Assembly: GCA_012845835.1 (NCBI GenBank)
Contig: JABAKD010000016.1
Coordinates: 3,775,859-3,839,858, forward strand
DNA: 64,000 nucleotides
Reading direction: 5' to 3'
Source: Undaria pinnatifida
Lineage: Eukaryota > Sar > Phaeophyceae > Laminariales > Alariaceae
A program made the position numbers and the translations under genes. The notes beneath the pieces are model-generated. The model made no database searches, was not told the origin of the DNA, and saw nothing but the letters and a program-made list of their open reading frames with translations. Each line of letters begins with the position of its first letter. Positions within the stretch are counted from its first letter, which is position 1. Shown here one piece after another: positions 41,699 through 52,889 of this stretch.

Positions 41699-43062
41699 GG
41701 CGATGGCTGTTGCCTATTAATTCTTCCTCCAGCTTTCCCGAAATTGAGCGGTGGTGATATGTACCATTCCGGAGGACCTTCACGGTGTCATCGTACCGTG
41801 TTGCTGGAGTACATAATCGCCCACAATGATTTCGAAGATTGGATGAGACCATATGTGCGCGTGATGGATGGTCCAAAAGATCTTTTTCGTCCTCGTCGTA
41901 GCTGGAACTAGGATTGGTCGTTATCCAAAAAACCGTTACATGTTTCTGTTCGTAGCCAAATTAACGACCAGTTCCAGGACTTGGGGCGGCATGTCACACA
42001 CGCGAGTTCCTTCTGCTGTGTGTGTGTTGTGCTGCTTTGCCCGACCACTTTGGCGAGCTCTGCACTCCCGGACTGCACCCATCTACTCTGGGAGAACGAA
42101 CCAGGGGGGGCTGGGAGGGGAAATCAAAGGCTACTCGGGGAAGGTTTCCCGCCGAAGCCTTGCTCCTTGCAGGCAACCCTCAACACCTTTTTTCTGTAGG
42201 CGCCTGGCTCGTATCAGGTTGCCCATCCGGGAGGGCACGATTGAAGGAAAGGTAAGCGTGAGAAACCTGATCGACCCTTCGTGGCCCACCCAGACTAGGG
42301 GAATTCTCCGCAAACTCGCGAACCTTGAATAAGCTGGTGTTGTGAGAACCCTTGGCTCGGCACCGTGGTCGTCCAGGCCGCCGGTGACCATGCAGCAAGC
42401 GACACCCGAGGTCACATTTTTGCTTTGTGTCGATTGATCTTCCTTGGGTCATTCATTTTTCTGATTTTTTGCGGATCGTTGCTGAAACATTAGCAGCTTT
42501 CGGGAGCGGAACTCGAGCGTCTCCCGTAAGCGCCGGGCCCGTGGCGCATGGTTATGGTTGGACCAGCCTTGTTGCCTGTCCATGCACATAGTTTTCGTGT
42601 GCGTCCCCCTCGGTTCGACAGAGCCCTCCCTCCCTGAAGAGACTCGGAAATATCGGTCGTCATATTGAAGCACACGCGGCGAGACTCGCTTTTGCAGATT
42701 GCAGATTGTTTTGGCACGTGTTCGCCGCGGGCGTGAACTCTTGGGGCAGTCAGCGCGGCTTGAAGTCAACATGGCCGCAAGCCTGTGCGCGCATCTGATG
42801 TCGATAGGCAGTGTGTGTACCTCCTGCCCCTTAGTACTCCGCGTACGCCTTGCGTTGCGTCGCTCGCTCTCGCGTCCCCGACCCAAAAAAGTCAGAAATA
42901 TCAACCTCTGTTGATACTGGTCTAGACTTCGAAGAAGTATGACGGCATATGATACATACGTTGTGTTGTGTTCGATGATATACTCGAACCCGAGGTTACT
43001 TTTTGTTTCTGCCTTTTTTGTGTGTTGCAGTTTGGTCGCTCGACTGCCAGTACCTCCGCACT
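41699..43062. other. Upstream flank of the kinesin gene
   Basis: Expected to contain the kinesin promoter and 5' UTR. A 151-codon Arg-rich minus-strand frame (42449-42904) has no recognisable family and no splice-consistent link to kinesin exon 1. No TATA box or other motif can be claimed. Confidence 0.45.
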
Positions 43063-43170
43063 AGCCAAGCCAAGCTAAGCCAAGCCAAGCCAAGCCAATC
43101 TATTAATACCAGTAAGGCCTTTCATGCGACGCCAGGCCAGGCCAAGCTATGCCAGGCCAGGCCTCGCCTT
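43063..43170 (+). repeat. (AAGCC)n / (CAGGC)n pentanucleotide repeat
   Basis: CCAAG pentamers at 43063-43100 and CCAGG pentamers at 43126-43170, separated by unique sequence. Confidence 0.8.
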
Positions 43171-43489
43171 TCTGTTGAACCCCTGGTCGTCCGTGGTCCC
43201 CTAGCGTCGGACTGCCCTCTCATCATCGTGGTGCGACACACAGCGCTGACTTTGCTATTTTCTTCAAATTAGCGTTACACACAGCAGCAGCGGTACAGGA
43301 TACCCGGTGTGTGTGTACCAAGTAGTGAACGTACCTGGTAGTTCGGAGGAGGTGCGTTCTACCAGGTACACTATTAATCAATAATATACTATTAATGTAA
43401 TAATTTCAGTATGTGCATGGACTCCCGGGTTTCTTTCCTTGTAACTGATAAATCTCTGCTTGACTTCATTATTTATTTATGAAACTATG

Positions 43490-43665
43490 TTAAATATACG
43501 TCGGATGTGATGAAACTTCGATGAATTTAGGGGTTGATACTCATCTTTGCAAGCTGCGTGATACACCTGATACACCGGCCGCGCTTTTTTACTGATGTGT
43601 TACTATTCAAGGTATAGCTGCCATGAATGCTTCTATTTATCGGGTGAACAATAACAAATTGTTAT
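43490..43665 (-). repeat. Dispersed repeat, family C degraded copy 3
   Basis: Only CTCATCTTTGCAAGCTG and the following TGATAC..C..CGCGC remain recognisable on the plus strand. Confidence 0.4.
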
Positions 43666-43744
43666 CAACAGAAATAATGGTACGGGGGTTTCCAGGCCAG
43701 GTAGACATAACTCACGCATCCGTATACAACGGCAGCTTGCGCTG

Positions 43745-43945
43745 CTGGAGTAGTAACGGGGACCGCCGGTAGGGACATCTCGCACTGTCACTGCCACGGG
43801 AACTGGAGGGCACGCCAGCTAGCGCTGGATTCCGAACACGACTGAGTTAAATTGACACACGACGTGTATGAAAATACGTGGAAGTGTGGTGAGCTTTAGC
43901 GTTATTTTTTCCCATCCGCCGGAGGATACTAAAAAAAAAGAACCG
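43745..43945 (-). repeat. Dispersed repeat, family N copy 2
   Basis: Minus-strand counterpart of 5215-5370, abutting a family B SINE tail at 43935. Confidence 0.55.
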
Positions 43946-44040
43946 GGGGGAAGGGAAGACACATGTGATCTGTGACCACGGCTTGTCCAGAAGGTCGATG
44001 AGGGTTAAACCTCTTACGTGTTGAGTTGGAATGTAAAAAG
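43935..44040 (+). mobile_element. Family B SINE tail fragment
   Basis: Only the 3' part: GGGGGGAAGGGAAGACAC, then GTGACCACGGCTTGTCCAGA and the GGGTTAAACCTCTTACG end. It forms an inverted pair with the fuller copy starting at 44093. Confidence 0.5.
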
Positions 44041-44092
44041 GTAGACGAAGTTGTTGTGATTCACACTATGCCATTGATTAATAGCATTATCA

Positions 44093-44460
44093 GCCCGTAA
44101 GAGGTTTCACCCTCAGTGACCTTCTGGGCAAGCCCGTTGTCACAGGTGTCTTTCCTTCCCCCCGGTACATTCCTTCATTTTTATCGCGCATAGGGTTCAG
44201 CATTCCCACTTTTCAGCCTTTTTTATGATGAGTAAATTTTGCATCGAATTTTGCTAACTCACGCTATGATATCGCGCTTGCCGCTCTCTCCACCTTCCCT
44301 CCAAATAATTTTGCTGGCTCACGCTCTCGCGCTTTCCGCCCGTGCAATTTTACGCAAGAAATATTCCCTACGAACAAGCACGAGTATGCACTGGGGAGGA
44401 TTCGAACCCGCATCGTTGACTTTAGTACGGGCGATATTCGCCGATTAATACTACTGTAGT
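44093..44460 (-). mobile_element. tRNA-related SINE, family B copy 4
   Basis: Full copy: minus-strand head with CGGGTTCGAATCC, TTTCTTGCGTAAAATTG, core CGCGATAAAAATG, tail GGTGAAACCTCTTACGG. A stretch with ATTTTGCT and GCTCACGCT is duplicated inside. Confidence 0.65.
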
Positions 44461-45339
44461 ACAAGGGCTCCGCATGGGTGCCGGCATTCGCCGGCGCCCA
44501 TGCTTCGGGTAGGGCAGGGCAGCACTTCGACAACTTAAGGTGTAGCTGTCCGATTTGGCATGCATTGAACTTTAAAGTAATGCCAAGAGTTTAATACGAA
44601 CATGGGATTATGAAAGTCATGCTTTGACAAAAGAAAAACGTAATATTATACAACAAAGAAGGCAAGGATAGGCGAAACACACTATGTCAAATGCGCCGTC
44701 AAGTAAAAGTTGGCGTCTATCAAACAAAAATACCGAAAAGAGTATTATTGAGAACCTGCGTCGCCTCTAGTCGAAACAAAAGAGGCCTTGGCATTAATGA
44801 AGAGACTGCACTGCTGTCCCCGTGGCAATGGAGGTTCGAAGTCGACAGGATGCAAAGTCGGTTTGCATCAAACGTCGACATGGGGACATGTCAGCCGGCG
44901 AGGTTTTGGAAGAAGATTGCTTTGTTTGTTACGTGAAGGCTGTCGCATTAATTTGTCTGCGTGGTCGCGGGCGAGGAGGAAAACGTAGAAGAGGAGGGCG
45001 ATCTCTCGTTGAGGCGGCGTTGTCTAAGATTGGTGCGGGGGTGGCTTTGCTCGTACGGGAGGTTGGCGTAGTGCTTCTTCTCTGTTTTTTCTCGGGAAGG
45101 CGGGATATGTGTGTCTGCTGTCTTTTCTTCGTGGGTGCTTTCACGTTGTCGAAATCGGACGCGTCCCCTTAATACATAATATCCGGAGTGTCTCTACCAT
45201 TACGACTGCTGATAGTGCCGTGCGTATTTCCTAGAGACTGACATATTATTTACTGGTGGTAATAATAATATACCTTTGCAACATTTTTTTTTCTTCATCC
45301 CATTTATTATCCCCGCACCACTCTCGCGCTCCCTCCCAG
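44461..45339. other. Spacer, no recognised gene
   Basis: A plus-strand open frame at 44822-45172 has a hydrophobic C-terminal half, but no family is recognised and it is flanked by SINEs. Confidence 0.45.
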
Positions 45340-45632
45340 TAGTAACTCAGATCCGGGGTCACATAGCGGGCCCTCCTCCTCCCTCCCCACTTCGGCACGT
45401 GCTTTCATTTTTACCGCGAGGAGAATCCAGCATTTTCTTCCCTCGTCGACTCGCGTCGAATTGTACCTACCCACGCTGCTAGGCGCTCTCAGCAGTTGAT
45501 CCCTTTTTTTTTTTTGCATTTTTGCAAATAAAGTCAAATGTCATCGTGGTGGGTGTCGAACTCAAGGACAACCAAAGGTTAGTAGTATTCGAGGGTGAAA
45601 CCACTAGACCACCGGGGCGGCCGGCTGACAAT
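45340..45632 (-). mobile_element. tRNA-derived SINE, family A copy 1
   Basis: Read on the minus strand the head is tRNA-like: CGGTGGTCTAGTGGTT (A box) and GAGTTCGACACCC (B box). A body with a conserved core (TTTTACCGCG, AATCCAGCATT) follows. The second copy is at 55965-56245. Confidence 0.65.
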
Positions 45633-45779
45633 TGATTAAAACAAAACAGGATCTTTGCATAGAGATTACATTCCCTCCCCCATATTGTATGATATTACGA
45701 TGGTTGACGCGATATGTATAGAATAAAGCGCCAAATACCTAAATATCAGCGTACGCGGAATTTTAGATATCATGAATAA

Positions 45780-45975
45780 CGAACGACCGCGACGGCAGAG
45801 TACGGCAAAGCATAGCGCTTCGCTCTGCTGAGCTAGCGCTGCGTTGCGGTGCGCTGCTGAGCTGAGCCGCAGGGCATCGCAGGGCACTGCACGGCGCTTC
45901 GTTGCTGTAATCTATAGCGCTGCGATGGGGTGCTGGGCGGTGTCGAGCTGATGAGCCAAGCCCAGATCTCAGCCC
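45780..45975 (-). repeat. GCTCAGC/GTGCTGTGC-rich repeat, family L copy 1
   Basis: On the minus strand, CAGCTCAGCAGCGC-type words pass into CGTGC/TGCCC words. Two similar blocks lie at 55115-55330 and 55420-55570. Confidence 0.45.
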
Positions 45976-46194
45976 ATGAAGCTTCGTCAAGTACAAAACA
46001 AATGGTGCGAATCAAAGAAAAGCTAAAGCTGGACCGTTCCGCAACTAATGCACAGGCGGCAAATTAACGGCAAACGGTAGGAAGTTCAACTTACTAGACA
46101 AAAAGGAAAAAAAAATCGCGATAAAGTTCAAAATCGTGTTGGCAGAAAAACCAAATTTGCAGGAAGCAGCTGAAAGGTCAAGAAACAGGCAATA

Positions 46195-46385
46195 TTTCAG
46201 TTGTTGTTGTCGTTCTCACATCAACTCGCATAATCAAGTCCGTGGTCACAGGACAGGCTCCAGTCACTCTGGAGCTGAGGAATACCCTAGGGGAAAAACA
46301 CAAGCCAAAGGTGGTACACGCATAAATCACAGCTGACGCAATTCATGCCTCCACCAGAAACATATAAAAGTGAAATCGGGAGTCA
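46195..46385 (+). repeat. Dispersed repeat, family D copy 1
   Basis: GTTGTTGTCGTTCTCACATC, CGCATAATCAAGTCCGTGGT, ACTCTGGAGCTGAGGAATAC and ATCACAGCTGACGC in order, all repeated at 51185-51382. Confidence 0.6.
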
Positions 46386-46949
46386 GTCTACGATGTGCCA
46401 GGTCCATACCGGTGCATACGTCTCATTACTCGCGCCTGGAAACACGGACTATACCGCTTGCCACCCAAGAAAGACTACCACGTATATATTACACGTGGTA
46501 TCTATCACTACGCATACGCACAACAGACGCAAGTCAATTGGAAAAAAGAAACAAAGAAGAGAAAGGAAAGGAAGTGGGTGCATGGGGCCAAGAAAAAGAA
46601 GAGGTAAATAAATTTTGGGGGGTCTACTGGCGAGTCTGCCACCAGAACGGGATGCCACGTGGTTTTTCGACGATCTACAGCAGTACTACGAACGACTTCC
46701 GATACACCCACCGAAGCACGGACTACCGGCGAATTACGCGATCGACAGCTGGCCGTGGTTGTCACGTGTCTCTGTGTTGGGGGCCCCTATGCGCTGCCTC
46801 TTGTTGGCTCTTGTTTGGGTAAAACATGCGGTGTGCTCGATGGTCTCACGGCAGCAGCACACCAGAATCAGAACGTCCGCTCGTACGACGTGTCATTCTT
46901 ACAGGAAATGTATTATTTTTTTCTTCATCAATAGAAGATAAAACGGTTG

Positions 46950-47876
46950 TTATATATTGGACAGAGTGATGCGTGTACGACTAAACTTGCCAACGGCACT
47001 CGTACTGCACTTTGAGCTATCTGCTGTGGTTCTGGTTGCTACTAGTTGCTGCAGTATGTGCTAGAAGTTTCGCCCGTCGGCTACTGCTGCTGCACCTGAT
47101 GTTGTGTCTTTGCCAATGTTGTCAGTTGGCGTTCATGCTCGTCGTACATACTGCTGTTCTCACCCAGTACGTACGGGTTTCCTCGTACCTCGACGGCACG
47201 ACGACGAGCTCAAAACAGAAGGGAGGTGACATGAAATGGCGTGGACAATGGCCACATAGAAGCGAGCATAGCGGGATAGTTCGCTGCGAATCAACCGCAC
47301 TCGTTCATGCCTACAGCAGAGGCTGCCTGGAGTGTCAGCGGCCGTGCTAAAGCCAGGGCCAAAGGCCGAAGAGACGGCTCTTCTACCTGCTTGGTTTTGT
47401 CTCGAGATTCTGTCATATATTGGACAGAGTGATGTGTGTACCACTAAACTTGCCAACTGCACTCGTACTGCACTTTGAGCTATCTGCTGTGGTTTTGGTT
47501 GCTACTAGTTGCTGCAGTATGTGCTAGAAGATTCGCCCTTCGGCTACTGCTGCTGCACCTGATGTTGTGTGTTTGCCAATGTCGTCAGTTGGCGTTCATG
47601 CTCGTCGCACATACTGCTGTTCTCACCCAGTACGTGAGGGTTTCCTCGCACCTCGACGGCACGACGACGAGCTCAAAACAGAAGAGAGGTGACATGAAAT
47701 GGCGTGGGCAATGGCCACATAGAAGCGAGCACAGCGGGATAGTTCGCTGCGAATCAACCGCACTCGTTCATGCCCACAGCAGAGGCTGCCTGGAGTGTCA
47801 GCGGCCGTGCTGAAGGCAGGGCCAAAGGCCGAAGAGACGGCTCTTCTACCTGCTTGGTTTTGTCTCGAGATTCTGT
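46950..47876 (+). repeat. 463-bp tandem duplication
   Basis: Two direct copies, 46950-47412 and 47413-47876, about 96% identical. Each holds an open stretch of 112 codons (47012-47350 and 47475-47813) beginning at TTG, with a hydrophobic start (LLWFWLLLVAAVC) and no recognised family. Between copies it has 8 amino-acid changes against 5 silent ones, no sign of protein-level constraint. Confidence 0.85.
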
Positions 47877-48572
47877 TACGTGAAAATATCATGATTTGGG
47901 AGTTACTTTGTCACGAAACGTCTTGCCGTCGGTAATTTGTGTCGCGAAGTTGTTGGATATCGTCGGTAACGTGTGTCACGTTTTAGGTGAACCCACACTA
48001 AAAAAATGAATTTCCAGCTGGCAAAACGAGCAGAAACAAAAGCAATAAAAAGGCCGGGCAAGAAACCAAACGAACTAGTAAAAAAGTACAGCAAAGAATC
48101 TAACGCTCGAGAGTATGCCACCGCAAAATTCTAAACACTATCAAGTACCGTTTGGAAATGATTCCAATTTTGTAAATCATCCAGGCGTTGCAGACATAGT
48201 CTAAAGATACATCCGAAATCTCCGAAATTCCTCCTCGACATGCGGTATTTTTGCAACTTGTCGCTTGTCTCGCTCGGCATCCGTCCGCGTTCACGTTGAT
48301 GTGCGGAACGTACACGGAAGGGCGAGGGGCGTTGGAGCCGCCCCCCGAAGGCGGCGCTCGAACCAAGCTATATTTGACCGAGAAGTCCAGTTCCGCGAAT
48401 CGCATACTTCGGCCGAGACAAAAAACTCCTGACCAAATACCCGACACCAAAAAATGATTTTATATATATTTATACCACGCAGGGAACGCCTGCTGTATTT
48501 TTAAAAGTGAAAAAATACACTTCAGCTGTGAGATCGACCAAAAAGGATTTTGATCAAAGTTCTGCTGTATTA

Positions 48573-48783
48573 CCCTAGCAATCACGTCAACACTGCTGTA
48601 GATGACATGACAAGAATTACAGCATCATGCTATATATACTCGTAGTACAAGATCAGTCCACAAAAGCGTTTATGTACTGCCTGGTACGTACGTCGTTTCT
48701 TTCGTAGCTGCATGTGGTGATAGCAACACAGCATTAATCTACCTACCCTACCAGTATGTAAGACAACAATGTCAAAAGTACAA
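48573..48783 (+). repeat. Dispersed repeat, family O copy 2
   Basis: Same orientation as 6675-6868. A fragment of family C (about 48505-48550) lies just before it. Confidence 0.55.
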
Positions 48784-50057
48784 TGAAGAACAGCCATAGA
48801 TAGCGGAGTACGGACTACTGTAGTTTTCTTTCTTTAGTAGGTTGTCCTGTACTGCTGTCCACCAGCAGCAGTGATGCCGTACATGTTGTACTTGTTGAAT
48901 ACTTCGTATATGAGCATTTTTTTTGCCTGTTTTCGGACTAACATCTTCGTACGCGCACGTTTAGCCAAACGCCAAGGGGGTAGATGCACACAACTCGAAT
49001 TTTGTGGCTACTGTTGTCGAGGTATGGGCGCGATCCGTGCATTGTGTCGCGCGTGGCAAGCCTTCGAAGCTTTTTTTTCTCGCGGGCATGGATAACGCAA
49101 ATCCCCGGGGTTTCAGTTGACAGGCCTTATTTTATGTACTACGTACCAGGTACGAAGATTTTTGAGTTTCGGTCATGAGCACAGCTAACGATAGACACCG
49201 CGCAGAGAGCACAGCGCTACGACCCTGCCGCCCAGCAACAGCTCAGCCGCCTAGCAGGAGCAGCCTGGAACATGTAAACCCGAATATCTCCTGAACTCGG
49301 CTCTCCTAAGCCGTAACCTCGACTGGACGATACGAGGAATATATTTGATAATTTAATTTCGTTCTTGCGCCACCCACTTCCCGGAGGGGAACCTTTTACC
49401 AGGCATCAAGGTACACTTTTCGTTTAAGGCAGACGACAGGAAGCGGTATACCGCAACCATTCCGCGCCAACGTGCGGTACAGCAGAATACACCCAGGTTT
49501 TTGACCCCGATCCGCGACGCTGATTGGTCAACTCAGCCTTGTACCGGTTTTTGACACCAACTGCTTGCGGTACATCGTACCGTGGCTTTTCAGCTCGACC
49601 GTCACCGCTTTCTGACGTGATCCATACCACTTTCTGTCGGACAATATGCCCTGCGGACCGACTTTGCCCGAGACTCTTCACACCCCGTACCCTTTCAATT
49701 TCCGACCGAATCTAAACCATGGGCTCCACGTCATGTAGCATGCATGGAACTGCGCGCTGTCATATTTCGGATCCCTTCAGAGCAATCATTGCAACACCCC
49801 TTCGGCACACAGCACGAACCGCTGCTCAACCACAGACAGCTCGCACACCCCACGTACGTACACGTAAGTATGTATGAATGGCGGAGAAAGGGGTGGGACA
49901 AAAGGACAAAGGCGGAGTGACAATCCCGCTATACGCGCTCGACCCTCTTGGCCCACACATGGAGTAGAGTTTACCACTTTTTCGACAACATGGTTGACGC
50001 ACACTGTGTACGAGACGAAGAGGGTTTCGCCGTACATTGGTTGTTGCGTTTCATTCG

Positions 50058-50082
50058 TTTAGGGTTAGGGTTAGGGTTAGGG
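50058..50082 (+). repeat. Internal telomere-type array, (TTAGGG)4
   Basis: Four perfect TTAGGG units preceded by one extra T, followed by an AT-rich stretch. The array lies inside the long-TIR element, between the halves of a 19-bp inverted repeat (49980-49998 and 50104-50122), so it is interstitial and not a chromosome end. Confidence 0.95.
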
Positions 50083-50458
50083 TATATATAATTTAAAGTG
50101 TATGTCAACCATGTTGTCGAAATAGCGGTAAGGTGCCCTCCACACATACACCACCTCGCGTCCGCCTTGCGCGTTCGCACACCGCATTCTGTTGAAACCC
50201 TCGCTACCGATCGCGCCATCATCGACCTTGACGATGCACACACACCGCTCTCTCATCCGTCTTGCGTATTCCTACGCCGCATTCTGTGGAAATCCACTCA
50301 GGGAGAGGACGCCACCATTTAAACGTGGTAATTTAAAACTTGGGCTCACTTGAGATGCCCAGAAAATGACCTATAATACACTACCCATGCACTAAAACCT
50401 ACCAGGTATAAAATATGTCACATTGAAAAATAAGAAGATTAAGAACCGAGCCTCGGCA

Positions 50459-50482
50459 AATATATATATATATATATATATA
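50459..50482 (+). repeat. (AT)n microsatellite inside the long-TIR element
   Basis: About 12 AT dinucleotides without interruption. Confidence 0.9.
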
Positions 50483-50974
50483 TCCTTTGGTGATGGCGCG
50501 ATCTGTAGTCGTACACTACTGGTTATGTACGAAACAACGTTTTTTTCGAGTGTTGAAATGTGGACCTTGAAAAAATCGGGAGCATATTGCATGTAGTCTT
50601 CTACATGGCCTTCTATATGTGGTCTTGTAGCCATGCAGTCTACATGACGTGGCGCCCATGGTTGGTACTCGGTGGGAATTTGAAAGGGTGCGGGGCGTGA
50701 AGAGCCACGGGCAAAGTCGGTCCGCAGGGTATATTTTCCGACAGAAAGTGGAATGGGTCACATCAGAAAGCGGTGACGGCCGAGCTGAAAAGCCGCGGTA
50801 CGATGTACCGCAAGGGGTTGGTGTCAAAAACCGGTGCAAGGCTGAGTTGACCAATCATCGGGGCCAAAGATCTAGGTGTATTCTGCTGTACCGCACGGCG
50901 GTGGCGCGGAATGGTTGCGGTATGCCGTTTCCTGCCGTGTGTCTTTTCGTTTATATTACGTACTACGTACCTGG

Positions 50975-51190
50975 CATATTATAAAAAATGAAAATACACT
51001 ACAGCTGTGAGATCGAATGTTTTGTCGAAACTCATCTTTGCAAGCTGTGTGTGATACTCCGATCGCGCGTATTACGGGTTGTGTGTCCTCATTAAGGATA
51101 TAGGTCGGCGACTCCCCTTGCAACTACAGTGTAGCTATGAGGGTCAACAGGGTGATGTTAGTCAGTCTGTTCGCGGAAACTATAAAACCG
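50975..51190 (-). repeat. Dispersed repeat, family C copy 4
   Basis: Nearly full copy just right of the long-TIR element. The minus-strand ATG stretch reads MSFDKTFDLTAVVYF. Confidence 0.6.
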
Positions 51191-51382
51191 TATGTTGTTG
51201 TTGTTCTCACATTCACTCGCATAATCAAGTCCGTGGTCACAGGACAGGCTCCACTCACTCTGGAGCTGAGGAATACCCCAGGGAAAAAACACAAACAAAC
51301 CACAGGTGGTACGCGCATACCGGTATATCACAGCTGACGCCATTCATGCCTCCGCCAGAAACATATAAAAGTGAAATCGTTG
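51185..51382 (+). repeat. Dispersed repeat, family D copy 2
   Basis: Close match to 46195-46385, including CATGCCTCCGCCAGAAACAT at its right end. It directly follows a family C copy. Confidence 0.6.
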
Positions 51383-51399
51383 TAGACCAGTGACCACAA

Positions 51400-51690
51400 C
51401 GACCCCAGACGCTTATGATTGGCCAACGCCGGCCACCGCCCGACGATCGCCACTCTTACGCCGGGTAGACCCGGTTTTGGCTACTCCACCCCGAAAAGGT
51501 TCCCGATTATCGTACTCCCCTGCCCGAAATTGGCCGGGCTGTGCGACCATAGCGGCCCACCACGCACCATTCCCACCACGCACCATTCGAGCTCCATCCG
51601 AGTTCACTCCTCTTCTACCGACGAAGACGGAAAACAACCATTTACTTGATGTCCATGCGTTTTTCTTGTTGTCACATTTCAGATGGAGAG
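51400..51690 (+). repeat. Family M repeat with protein-like stretch, copy 1
   Basis: Reads PGRPGFGYSTPKRFPIIVLP, CPKLAGLCDHSGP in one frame. The copy at 56860-57100 (minus) reads PGAPDFGYSTPTKYPNIKPP, CPKRLGCSDHNGP. The two stretches agree at most structural residues. Neither is a complete open frame with a clear start; the parent protein is unknown. Confidence 0.45.
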
Positions 51691-52889
51691 CAATCTATCA
51701 TCTGCTGCACATCATATATACAAGGTTTCTGCGCTGACGCGCAGCGCTATGTCAACCCGATTCCGGGACCGATGGATAATCGAAGTGTCGGTCAAATCGA
51801 AATTGTTGTTCGGTCGTGATATTAGCCCTAAACTAATATCTCGTACCTGATACCTACCTACGTACGTAACAAGGCTGGCGGCTGACGCTGCAACGCAAAA
51901 CGAAACAGAAAGAGATGTCAACACTTGTTCTTCAGCAGCGTTATTAAGGTATTTTCCATCCGACCAACAGTGTAGGCCCGCCCATGGAAAGTAGACGTTG
52001 AAAGTTAGCCTTCAGCTTGAAAAAATATGAACGTAAGCAGCCTATGCGAAGTGCCGGCACGTGCTAGCCGGAAATACCGGCCCTACAACGGTAACTATTG
52101 ATAACTCTATACTTCATGTACAACCACTGGTGGTGGTTCCCAGCTAGACTGCGCGCGTGTTCCGACGCGCAGATGTTGTTGGTTGTTGTTGTTTTTGCCG
52201 TTGTTGTTCTGCTGTTGTTATTGTTGCTCTCACATTTGGTAGCAGTACTCTCTGGTGTCGTGCTCGTCGTGCCACTGAAGAAGTAAAAAATGTTCGTATG
52301 AACAATGAAGAATTACTGAAGGAATGTTTGATGTTGGTTTCAGACCGCAAATGACTTGAACGCTTAATGCCAGCGTATCACGAATATATTAGATAAAATC
52401 GACACATGTATCGCATATGATTAAGTGTTCCGGACCATAGCGAATGGAGCGTTTCTAGGATTCCAATTTTGGAATACTGACTTCCAAACAGCAAAATGGG
52501 TGGCAACGGTCAAGAGAGCGAAAATGACGTCAGCGGGAAGAGCAAACGTAGTTGTTAATATATCTATCCTAGCGCGAAAATCGGCGCGCTTTTGCGCGCC
52601 TTATTTTGCGGGGGGGGCTGCGCCAAGCGAAGGTCGCTCGTAGATGGTATCCACGGAACCAATTGCATTCGTCGCCGTATCGTATCGGGGGGACGCCGCT
52701 TTCGTCCGCTTTCGCCCCAGACTCTCTGGAGCAGGAGAGGTGTGAAAGACGTGCTGTCGCTGTGGTGCCTGCCTGTGCTGCTGCTGTTTGGGTCGTTTCC
52801 CGGTCAACTGGAAGCGCGGGCTTCGTGTTGGTGTAGTGTTGTGTGTTGCTTCCCCCCTATCCTCTCTGAGTTGCACTGGCTCTATGTAC

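Larger units (their letters stand above)
49427..50942. mobile_element. Long-TIR DNA transposon, non-autonomous, Mutator-like features
   Basis: Two arms of about 310-320 bp (49427-49745 and 50635-50942) are imperfect inverted repeats, matching over nearly their whole length. Identical 11-bp direct repeats CTTTTCGTTTA flank the unit (49416-49426 and 50943-50953), as a target duplication would. Known: Mutator-like elements combine long terminal inverted repeats with 9-11 bp target duplications. The interior (about 890 bp) has no recognisable transposase. It holds a 25-bp telomere-type array and an inner 19-bp perfect inverted repeat. Family assignment is inferred from structure only. Confidence 0.75.

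Noticed and set aside
42449-42904. 151-codon Arg-rich frame upstream of the kinesin as an additional 5' coding exon
   Set aside because: Kinesin exon 1 already has an ATG in good context at the expected N-terminus, and no donor joins the two in frame.
50058-50082. Chromosome end or true telomere
   Set aside because: Only four units, inside a transposon, with ordinary sequence on both sides.
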